Assembly (NCBI GenBank): GCA_030533445.1 | Contig: CM060076.1 | Location: 10,966,001-11,030,000, forward strand | Reading direction: 5' to 3' | Length of the DNA: 64,000 nucleotides | Source: Cyprinodon diabolis | Taxonomy: Eukaryota > Chordata > Actinopteri > Cyprinodontiformes > Cyprinodontidae | Part shown: positions 1 to 8,555 of the stretch, piece by piece | How the letters are laid out: each line of letters begins with the position of its first letter | Position numbering within the stretch: the first letter of the stretch is position 1 | Made by a program: the position numbers and the translations under genes | Notes under the pieces: generated by a model | Databases searched by the model: none | Seen by the model: only the letters and a program-made list of their open reading frames with translations | What the model was told of the DNA's origin: nothing

Positions 1-133
1 TGTAGCTCTTGCTATAAAACTGATGTTTACCAAAAAAAAAGTGAAACAAAAATGGAATCAGCTTTTTGTATGCATTTAGTCTGATTAGTGTGACTAGCAG
101 TAAAATATCAGACTCTATTTAGATACTGTAAAG

Positions 134-373
134 CAGGGGGCAGAGGAGTAGGCATTCACCTAAACATCATGCATGATATTTTTTATGTTTCTGTTAATTT
201 CTAATATTTTGAAATATCTATAAACGCAAGTGGGATTTAAAAAAAAAAGAAGAGTAACAGAATAAAATAAAATAATTATACTTAGACCACTGTTGAGTTG
301 TGCTGTTTTCAGAGACACCCTGGGTATCCTGTGTGGTCCTCGAGTTCCACTTTGTGCCTGTTGGTAACCCCTG
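134..373. mobile_element. Small hAT-like MITE
   Basis: The segment begins CAGGGGG and ends CCCCTG. It is flanked by near-identical 8-bp direct repeats, CTGTAAAG at 126-133 and CTGTAGAG at 374-381. Inverted CAGGGG ends with an 8-bp target duplication are the hallmark of hAT elements. It is about 240 bp with no coding capacity, so non-autonomous. The terminal match is short, so the call is moderate. Confidence 0.5.
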
Positions 374-381
374 CTGTAGAG

Positions 382-1253
382 AATATTGATCAAACATTTA
401 CTATGAGATTTATAAAAATGTAAGTATCTCAAATTCCATGACAGGTGACAGTTAAAAGGTAAAAAAACAAAAAGACAAAACGTAAATTCCTAATGAGCAA
501 CATTTTATGTTCCACTGTCCCTTTGTTGGTCAGTTCCAATTGAACCGGGCCCCATTAGGAAGAATATGTATCCAACAGGATGTATAACAAACTTCTTAGT
601 TGGGTAACTGGTCTCAACAGAAAAAAATGTAAACCTTCCCCCAGGCTTTTAGCTAGGACTATTTTATAGGGTGTAACCCTTGGTGCATCACATCTTTTTA
701 CAGTGTCTTGTCTGGCAAGGTGGCAATAAGAATAATTGTCTTGATGCCAAAAGGAGCCCAACAGATTTTACTTTCACAAGTGTAGCTGTATGGCAATTGC
801 CATACTGCTCCACTTGTTTCATGCATATAAATTGCTTTATTATAATTATGCAGGGAGTTTTACAGTTCATATGGACACTGCAATGTAAGTAGAGCAGAAA
901 AACAGAAGAAGAAAAAGGAAAAAGAAAAAAAAGGACAAAAGATGAAAGAAAGAGGAGATAGGAAGGAGAAAATGACAAAACATTTTCAGTCTGCTTCATC
1001 ACCTGTAACGAGATGAAAAAAGAACAGCACAACCAAAAGACATGGTACGAGATATACAATAAAGCAACACCTTGAAACTATCGCTAAAGTAATATTATTA
1101 AGTCTGAAATGTACTCTGTGTTACCTGAAGATATGAATGTGGGGTTTCTGTTTGGAAGTGAATCTCTTAAGTACCTGAAGCCTAGCACCTGTAGTTGTTT
1201 GTGAGGGTGAACTTGTGCATGTAAAGTTTTAACCATAGAAAAAATGCTCAATA
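382..1253. other. AT-rich noncoding stretch
   Basis: No gene is recognisable here. A purine-rich low-complexity tract of A/G runs lies near 895-970. Open frames on both strands are short and lack any familiar motif. Confidence 0.5.
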
Positions 1254-2230
1254 GTGGTTGTGGAGAGCCGGAGAGGCACACCCCCCAGAGCACTGAGTCC
1301 AGCGCCGGGAGACCCAAAGCCCCAGGCACCCAAAGGGACCCCAGAAGCGCAGGCACCAAGGAGGGGCCAGCCCCAGAAATCAGACCCCCAGCAAGGGAGG
1401 AGGAGAGACAGCCACGAAGAAGCCCCCCAGCCACCGCCATGCCGGCGCCCCGGGGAGCCGCGGGGACGAGTCCGCGGGCCCCGCCGGCAGCCGGCCACCC
1501 TGAAGTAGGGCCGGGCACCGAACACCGGCCCCCCCACGGCACCGACCGAAACGCCCCAGCCCCACAGAGCACGGAAACACGCCCCGCCCCCCGGCACCAA
1601 GCCCCGGCGACTGGCCGCAACACCCACCGCGACCGCACCACCCAGGAAAAACACACAGCGCTTCCGCCGCGAACCGGCCGCAAGCGCCGCGGGACCCCCC
1701 CAAAATGCCCCCCCCCGGCCAAAGCGCAGCCCCACCCCACCAAGACTGATGCCAGCAGCGCGCAACGCAACACACCGCGCATAGAATCAACCCAAGAGCA
1801 GAGAAGCCGCCCGGCGCAAAACCTCAAGAAGAGCAGACCGCAGCCGGCGCATAAACCCCCCCCCCCCCCGCCCCAGCAGCCGGAGGGCCAGCACAAAGCC
1901 AGAGAAAGAAAATAACAACGCGGACACACATTCACACATAACACTCACATCCAATAATACCAGGACCAAAAACCCGGTGACACCGGTGGTTGGTCCTGGG
2001 ACTATCGGATGACCCAATAAGTGAACCTAAAATCCGGATGTGGGGGGAGGGGAGCGGCTGACACCGCCACACCAACCCATCTCATTCCTGCTTCAAGCCC
2101 GCCCCCTACCCCGCACATGGACCGGACCACCCCCAGCAAGAGCCCCCCCCTGGGACCGGGGCCCACCCATCCCGCGCCAGCCACCCAACCAGAACCGCCT
2201 CACATCACATCTTTAGGCTTTGCGCTGCAT
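1254..2230. repeat. GC-rich, C/A-skewed block, probable repeat interior
   Basis: This segment switches abruptly from AT-rich DNA to very GC-rich, C- and A-rich sequence on the + strand, with many CCCC runs and CpGs, and returns to AT-rich DNA near 2200. Long open frames in several phases (for example 1244-1915 + and 1084-1944 -) follow from the composition: stops are rare in such DNA, and the predicted proteins are Pro/Arg/Ala or Gly/Arg/Leu rich with no domain. It resembles the GC-rich 5' region of a retroelement or a CpG-island-like insertion, but I cannot identify the family. Confidence 0.4.
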
Positions 2231-2254
2231 AGCCACATGCGCGTAGCCTATTAA

Positions 2255-2770
2255 ACTAGCCCCACCCACTAGCGGCCATTTTTGCCGCTAGTGGTCTAGC
2301 CTTGATCAATGCCCCAGGCCCTTGAACTGGTTGGCCAATCACAATGCAAAGATGTGTTTTGAATTTTTGGATGCAGAGTGGGTGGGGTTTGAGGGTGGGA
2401 TGACAAAGATGCACGACGCAGGAGAAAGCACAACAAGGAAGATGGCAAAAACTATGCTCAGCTTTGGAATCAGTTTTGGAAGGATTAGACTTTGGGTTTT
2501 CGTTGAAACATGAGCAGGAAGAGGCTCTACGCTCATTAATTTCTCAGAAGGACGTATTCGCCATTTTACCGACAGTGTTTCTTTACACTCCCTCACCAGC
2601 TTTCTGTCACGCTTACTACGTTATAATCAGGTGCACTCATTACTCAGAGCGTTGGCCAATAGGCACACATCGGTTTGAAAAACAACGGGTTGTTCTCATC
2701 AACAATCTTCCAATGTCTCATTCATCATGGCCAGACTAAATGACACATTTAATCTCACATTTAGTCTGGT
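2255..2770 (+). mobile_element. Non-autonomous element with RecQ-like helicase fragment, copy A
   Basis: A second, inverted copy lies at 29606-30137; the two share ends (ACTAGCCCCACC at one, ATTTAGTCTGG at the other) and interior order. Near the left end is a hairpin, CCACTAGCGGC with GCCGCTAGTGG (about 2267-2295); at the right end CCAGACTAAATG pairs with CATTTAGTCTGG. The frame at 2464-2574 reads [16 protein letters not shown] followed by KDVFAILPT. This is the pattern of a RecQ-family helicase: an F..s....EQ.eAl Q-motif followed by the start of Walker A (LPTG.GKS). The frame runs off before GKS, so the helicase is truncated and cannot function. The frame upstream of 2464 is disrupted. The name of the parent transposon is not known to me. 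Confidence 0.6.
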
Positions 2771-3174
2771 TTATCAGGCTAATAGGCGCAAGCATTGTCA
2801 TGGGGGTCTACTAGTATCTTAAATTTTGAAATTTAGATTCTCTGAAACGCTATTCCTTTATTTTGAGGTGGAATGCAGCTAAATGTTTGTCTTTATGTCC
2901 TACGGTTTTATTCCTGATTATGGGAAGTATGTGTGCTTGATTAGAGATGGAAATTTTATATGAAAGACATTAGACAATTTTAAGGCACAATATTATGTTT
3001 CATAGGTAAATTCAAATGATCAGAAAGTGTACATTAAACGTACTCCTAAAGGTGAAACTTGTTACATATACAACAAGTTAAAAAAATGACAAACTAAAAA
3101 CAGTCTACAAATACTCCAACACAATCTGCAAACCTACAGAGGAAAGTTCCAGGTCTGCTTTTATTTCTTTGTAT
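2771..3174. other. AT-rich spacer
   Basis: No coding or repeat signature is recognised between the helicase-fragment element and the P2X7-like remnant. The motif TAATAGGC just after the element mirrors GCCTATTA just before it (near 2244-2252), which could be part of longer terminal repeats. Confidence 0.3.
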
Positions 3175-3387
3175 CTACTCTGTTAAGAATACAGCTGACA
3201 CTGAAACTAATTGTGAAACTTGATTGTCACATTTTTTATCTATCTTAGTACATTTTGTAAGTCTAAGCTGATGTGTTACACAAGCAAGTGTGTTGCGCCG
3301 AAGGGAAGTTAAACTAGTTGCAAATGTCCAAACGGCAAAATAAACCCACTTTTGGAAATAAGGATTCCAATTATCTCGAAGAACCAT
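3175..3387 (-). pseudogene. P2X7 intracellular-domain-like remnant, C-terminal part
   Basis: The minus-strand frame reads WVYFAVWTF, then about ten residues later LACVTHQLRL. Spacing and key positions (aromatic, W.F, Cys, I/L-R) fit the zinc-binding intracellular domain of P2X7 around its YATWRF...LPSCCRWRIR segment. Standalone proteins with this domain are common in fish and many invertebrates and are often repetitive. The expected following segment is missing and the frame runs instead into unrelated residues, so this is a decayed fragment. It probably belongs with the minus-strand frame at 4058-4228. The similarity is judged by eye. Confidence 0.4.
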
Positions 3388-4057
3388 GAAAGAATCACGG
3401 TATCAGTTTATTTGCTACGGATTTAGTACCGATCGCTCCCCCTCCGCAGTTGTCATTTACATTAGCTGTTGTTTTTTTTACCCCCGTTCCACAGACAGTA
3501 TTGTCCCGATGAGCTAAAGGAAAAAAAACCTCCAAGATATCTAATACTCAAAGACATTTGATGAGGGGCGTTAGATATTACACCATATTCCGAGGAAACA
3601 TTGGGACATACCAAAGCGGTACATCCTTATAGTCGAAGGGAAGTCATATTTTAATGTCAGATTATTCTGGCTTAAACATTAATATAAATGTACTCTTTAT
3701 CAGACTATATTTTCCCAAAATTTAGAAAATATCTATATTAAAAAAAATCCTGTCTTAAAATCTGTGTTTTTTTGTTGTTGTTGTTTTTTTGTTATCTCAT
3801 GCAGGCGAGTTAGTTATACGTCAGCTTGTACACCTAAATTCGGCCAACCATATATCAACGATCATCTGACAATCAAATTTTTTCGGTCATAGAATCTTGA
3901 TTCATATGTCGCAGCTAATATACACAATGGTTGAAATAACAATCATTTACTTTACCATTGAGTTACGTCCCAATGTTCGCGAGGATGGATGTCTGTGTCT
4001 TCAGCAGGCGTAGAGCTAACAGAAACCTGCAGCGTTGCGAAGCAAGGGCTCAAACAT

Positions 4058-4228
4058 TTAGGGCTGTAAGCTTTCTACACCAAACGAAGCTTCTGCCACC
4101 CTGGTGTCCTCTTCCACATCAACTTCGTCCCTGCTTTCCTCCTCTAAATAAAAAATGTATGACGGAGGAAACTCATCCACAACCTCCGACACAAAACTCT
4201 CCTCCTCTTGCATGTTTCCGCTGTCCAT
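4058..4228 (-). pseudogene. Acidic N-terminal exon of a P2X7-domain-like gene, broken by a stop
   Basis: An ATG at 4228 opens a 56-residue acidic frame (MDSGNMQEEESFVSE...). It ends at a TAA (4060-4058) after SLQP, and the next in-frame residues after the stop are MFEPLL. Standalone P2X7-domain proteins often have an acidic N-terminus followed by a PY.(Y/F)EP motif. The run QP-stop-MFEP therefore looks like QPYMFEP with the Tyr codon changed from TAC/TAT to TAA. A possible splice donor (GCAG/GTTTCT) follows a few codons on. The later part at 3175-3387 lies in the right order and strand. Confidence 0.4.
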
Positions 4229-4263
4229 AGCGTTCCTTGACAGTGTCTTTCTAAGTGCTACTT

Positions 4264-4291
4264 GTTCCCAATGGACTTTCCCATTGGGAAC
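4264..4291. repeat. Perfect 11-bp inverted repeat
   Basis: GTTCCCAATGG and CCATTGGGAAC are separated by a 6-nt loop. It lies just upstream of the minus-strand frame starting at 4228. Each arm contains an ATTGG/CCAAT box, so it could be a promoter element of that former gene or part of a transposon end. Confidence 0.6.
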
Positions 4292-4547
4292 CTACTACCA
4301 CTAAGTTGCTAACTGGTTAGCAAGATGCTTCCAAGACACCGGCCACAACCAAACTTGTTTGCGAATCTTCCGTCACAACAATTCCCCCCCTTGATAAACG
4401 ACCAATCACATTCAATTTATTTTCATGTAAATTCGGGCACCACTTGGGAGAATTAGGAAATGCAACGGTTGAATCAGCCACTTCCCTACGACTTTAAAAC
4501 AGGGTGTATAACTTCTAATAGTTTTATTTAAGGTCATACAATGTATA

Positions 4548-4837
4548 CACTGCAAAAATTATCTCAAAATGAGTAAAAATGTCTTCAATTAAAGGTATTT
4601 ACCCTTAATTTGAGCAGGTAAATAAGATGATTTGCCAATGGAGTTACTATTTTAATTCTTCAAATAAGGTATCTAGATAAAATGCCCTTGAAATAAGACA
4701 ATGCAATTGTTTTTTCTTATTTTAAGTGTAAATTGTCTTGTTCCATTGGCAAAGGGTCTCACTTAAATCCTTAATTCAAGAAAAAATGCACTTATTTTAA
4801 GAAGAAATTACTTATTTAGATTTAATTTTTTGCAGTG
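4548..4837. mobile_element. TA-flanked MITE with CACTGCAAAAA ends
   Basis: The left end CACTGCAAAAATT at 4548 and the right end AATTTTTTGCAGTG at 4837 are inverted repeats, each bordered by TA. The interior of about 290 bp is AT-rich, with partly palindromic TTATTT/AAATAA blocks and no frame. This is a MITE structure with a TA duplication, as used by Tc1/mariner relatives. Confidence 0.7.
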
Positions 4838-4959
4838 TATGCCTGTACGCATTGCTAGCTAAAAGCCTGCCTTGCCCCCAGACTGGATGAGTTTGAAGAT
4901 GCCAGTTGTGGTTCTGTTGCCCTAAGGACATCAGAAACACTCTTATGTGTGGAACGGTG

Positions 4960-5800
4960 GTGAAACGTAACAAAGTACATTTACTTGATTACTGTTCTTA
5001 AGTTCTTTTTTAGAGTATATTTACTTAACCTGGTTATTTTTTTGGGGGGGATATTTATAAATTTCGATGCAATACTTTTCAAAGTCAAATATTTTACCAC
5101 TCCATTTTGAGGAAGCAGCTAGTTAGTTGTTCCTTTTAGCTCAACTTAGTTTTTTAATCCTGCTGTTGCTGTTCTTCTTTCTTGAAACGCAATTTTTAAC
5201 ATGTAAGATAGCAGCCCTTAGGACTGAATTTGGACACCGCTGCTTTAGAGATATATAATGACATTCAACAAATGTGAGAAATTCCAAGCAGATATTAATT
5301 GTAGTTTATACATTTTATCAAGCCTTTTGAGTTTGCCATGTGTCCAATTTTTTTTCAGTAGGAAGCATTCTAGAATCACAGTTGCAGTTTCTTTGTGGTA
5401 ATAGATAAAACCTTAAACCTCTATTCCATTGTAAAGTGTGAGGAGAATCAAGAGACTCCTATTTTCTTTTTCGTTGGCTTTTAAATAGGAAGTAATAATC
5501 ACAATAGCTGTCTTATTTTTTTTTTAGTATTTTCATGCTGAAGTTCTTTACAGGTGGTGTAGAATCTGTAGTAGGTGGTTCTACGCACCAATACATCAGG
5601 TGGCTTCTGACAGTTACAAGGTTCTCTCAAAATTACACAGAAATTTACTAAGATTAGAAAATAAAATTTATATTTTCTTAAGTATTTTCAAAAGTGAGTG
5701 CTTTAATACTTTAACTTGAGTAAAGTTTTAGTTGTAGATTTGACTGCGTATCAACACTTTCACTCAAGTACTGCTGTTGAGTACTTCACCTTCATGAGAG
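4960..5800. repeat. Degenerate dispersed fish repeat (AAGTACTTTACTT-type)
   Basis: GGTGGTGAAACGTAACAAAG with ACTTGATTACTG at the left and CAAGTACTGCTG with GAGTACTTCACC and GAGGTGG at the right match a widespread teleost repeat rich in AAGTAC/GTACTT words. The middle (about 5110-5640) is diverged or interrupted by unrelated AT-rich DNA. No coding potential was seen. Confidence 0.4.
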
Positions 5801-6598
5801 GTGGAAGATCATAAAATATTCTATGAATCATTGGTGCATTTGTGCATTTTAGACCCAACTCTAAGCTCTGACAACCACATTATGAGTTCTCTAGTAAGGA
5901 AGGGAATCAGTAGCTTCCATTATTTTTTTTTCCTTCCATGCACACACTCGCTTTTAAACACAGGACTAAGAAATATGGACTCTGCAAGAACCGCTTATCT
6001 CCATGGTGACTGAAAAGATGTGTTCTAGCATTATGGACTAACCAGTTGGAAAGCGAACAGTCTGGCACCCTGAAGTTGCAGCCCAGCTGCATGTCTGCGG
6101 GAGGAAAAAACATGTCATATTGTTTTGACTGGCTTAATGAGCTGCGCACCTTTTTACCTTGTTGACCATCAACATACTCTTTATTTGATTCTCCTGATTT
6201 CTAACATTCATTAATGAGGACATTCTATTTGTTTTATGTTTCGTGTGTATGATAGAGATTAGAAAAGATGGTGCTACTAACCTGATGCTTGCATAGTTAA
6301 AAGTATTGTTCTCACAGTGATGCACAACACAATTTGGGTAAATGAAAAAAGAATCAATGCATCTGCTTAAGGAATTACTAGATCCGAAAAAAATCAAACA
6401 AAGGAATGCAGCCTTTAAAAAAAACAAAAACAAAAAAAAGCTATCTAATAAAACCTGAATTCGCCACTTTTCAGCAGGTTAATATAAAAAGCATTTTACA
6501 ATGAAATATTGTGTAATCTGATTTGATATTCCTGTATGAAATTGTATTACCTTGAGTTTGACTGTTTTTTTTTTTCTTTTTTTTTCTTTTTCCTACAG
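5801..6598. other. AT-rich noncoding sequence ending in a long polypyrimidine tract
   Basis: I see no gene. From about 6564 a nearly pure T/C tract leads into TCCTACAG at 6598, a strong splice-acceptor configuration (see the next feature). Confidence 0.4.
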
Positions 6599-6757
6599 GC
6601 TGTCTGTCCCACTGTTCTCAGTCGCTGGGTTCCAGTTTTACAGTCAATGCAAGCTGACTTCTCTTCTCACATGAACAGAGTGCAGATGGCTTTTTAAAGA
6701 CTACAGACATTAAAGTGTCAACTCATTACATTTATTTATCCCTTTGGTTTTGATAAG
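6599..6757 (+). other. sipa1l1: Candidate 5' noncoding exon of sipa1l1
   Basis: A very strong acceptor (a T/C tract of about 35 nt ending in TACAG) precedes 6599. A consensus-like donor, AAG/GTACAA, follows 6757. The enclosed 159 nt contains stops in all frames, fitting an untranslated leader exon about 260 nt upstream of the exon carrying the start codon. It is inferred from splice signals only. Confidence 0.3.
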
Positions 6758-7018
6758 GTACAAAATCCTAATCTTGAAAGAAATGTTTTTTATAATAAAA
6801 TGTTGCCTTTTGAAATTGGTGTTACACGGTCAGGCTTTTGTCTATAGTTGGAAATTGTTGAACAGCTCATAGTGAGACCTTCTGCAATATGTTTTATGTT
6901 CAAATGTTTTTTTATTCTGCTGCTTTATTGTTTTTTAATGAAAAATTATCAATTTTGAAGTCTCCTGCGTCCCCATTAATTGGCTTTTTCCTTCTTTTGA
7001 CTGTTTTTCTTTCTTCAG

Positions 7019-7148
7019 AACCAGATGTGAATCTTCCTCTGCTCTTTACTCAGCGGGCGTCATGTTGACCCAAATCTAACCCCATTCGCATCCTACCTTT
7101 ACCTTTCCCTCCCATCTCCCCTCCCCACACCCTTCCCCATTCTTCGTC
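7019..7148 (+). promoter_or_regulatory. sipa1l1: 5' leader of the first coding exon, with two short uORFs
   Basis: A good acceptor (TTCTTTCTTCAG ending at 7018) marks the exon start, and the 130 nt before the ATG is pyrimidine-rich. It contains a start-stop ATG TGA at 7025-7030 and a five-codon uORF ATG TTG ACC CAA ATC TAA at 7062-7079. The second uORF is in frame with the main start, and its stop rules out an N-terminal extension. Such uORFs usually lower or gate translation of the main frame. Confidence 0.5.
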
Positions 7149-8555
7149 ATGACTAGTCTGAAGCGCTCTCAGACAGAGCGCTCAGTTGGGGGATCGGTGC
7201 CAGCTACTGATGAGTTCTATACTCGCCGCCTCAGACTACCCAATGGAGGGGCACCGCCACCTCGAAGCGAAAGTGCCCACATCTCCTCTGCTTCAACAGC
7301 TGGCACCAACCCTGGTGTCCCCAAGATGGGGGTTAGAGCTCGTGTGGCTGACTGGCCCCCAAGAAAAGATGGAGGAGGGGGAGGTGTTTGGCACATCACG
7401 GTGGAGACGGACTCGCCTAGTTCTACAAACACCACTAGCTCTTCGGGTTCAGGAAGTGGAGACAGAGAAAGGATCCTTGGAGGAGGAGGAGGAGGAGGAG
7501 GTGGAAGTGGTGGATCAGGTGGTGGAGAAAGGGGAGGAGGAGGAAATGTGTCAGCTGTCACAGCCCACAGCAATCTCTCTGCTAAGTTAGGACACCTGAT
7601 AAGCCCACAAGACTCATCAATGCTACGCAACATCCAGAATACACTCAAGAACAAGATGCACAGCAAAGGAAAGGACAATCGCTTCCTGTCACCTGATGGT
7701 TATCTGGGGTCCCCTCGTAAAGGGATGAGACGCATTCGCCAGCGTAGTAACAGTGATATAACAATCAGTGAGCTGGACGGAGAGGGAAATGAGGGCTGGT
7801 CTTTCTCTGGATGGACACCCATGCACCGTGAATATGGCAGCACCTCTTCAATAGACAAGCACGGTGTCTCAGGAGAGAGTTTCTTCGACATGCTGAAGGG
7901 ATACCAGTCCGCTGAGGCCCCCGATCAGAGAAGCCCAGCTCCAGAAAGACTGTCAGAACTCCTTACTGTGGCCCCCATTAAACAGGCCGCCCTGGACCTG
8001 CCTGATGGTCCAGCACGAGGCAGTCCTGCCAGTCGACTGAAGGAGCGGGAGAAGCATTTAAAGAGAAGGTCAAAGTCAGAAACAGGTGGAGAGTCTATAT
8101 TCCGCAAGCTGCGCAGTGTAAAGGTAGATGGTGACACATCGAGGGCTGGTTCAGATGCTGAAGACGGGGGGAAAGGTGATGAAAGTGGCCCACCTCCTAA
8201 ACCATGGGTGTGCCAAAAAGGCTTTGCCCATTTTGACGTCCAGTCTCTACTTTTCGACCTCAACGAGGCAATCCAAAACCGTCAGTGTGGCTCTAAACGC
8301 AAGAACACCACTACTGGTGCCTCGGCCGCCGCCGCAGCTTCAGCCACATCTTCTCTTTCCTCCAACCAGAGTGGAAACTTCGGCTCCCCTTGTGGCTCAC
8401 AGGAAGAGCTGAGCAAGGAGGGTACTGGAGGGCATGGTACCAACCCTGCAATGGACCCTGGAGATGATAAGAGCAATGATTTGGTTCTTAGCTGCCCTTG
8501 TTTTAGAAATGAAATTGGGGGAGAGGGTGAGAGGAACATTTCACCTGCTAAACAG
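7149..8555 (+). CDS. sipa1l1: sipa1l1 coding exon 1 (residues 1-469)
   Basis: The start is the ATG of [11 protein letters not shown], with an upstream in-frame stop at 7077-7079. The exon includes the poly-Gly run (111-132) encoded by GGA/GGT repeats, [44 protein letters not shown] and ends ERNISPAKQ. The donor is CAG/GTAAGA in phase 0; an open frame continues to 8672 inside the intron. Confidence 0.93.

Noticed and set aside
1254..1700. GC-rich block as rRNA or a tRNA cluster
   Set aside because: None of the conserved rRNA words or tRNA box A/B patterns are present, and the strong C/A skew does not fit.
1244..1915. Long open frames on both strands in the GC-rich block
   Set aside because: They follow from the scarcity of A/T-rich stop codons in this composition. 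Several overlapping phases are open at once and no domain is visible.
2255..2770. Calling the RecQ-fragment element a Helitron
   Set aside because: A 3' hairpin followed by a CTAA in copy A is suggestive, but copy B lacks the same end and Helitron helicases are of the Pif1 type, not RecQ.
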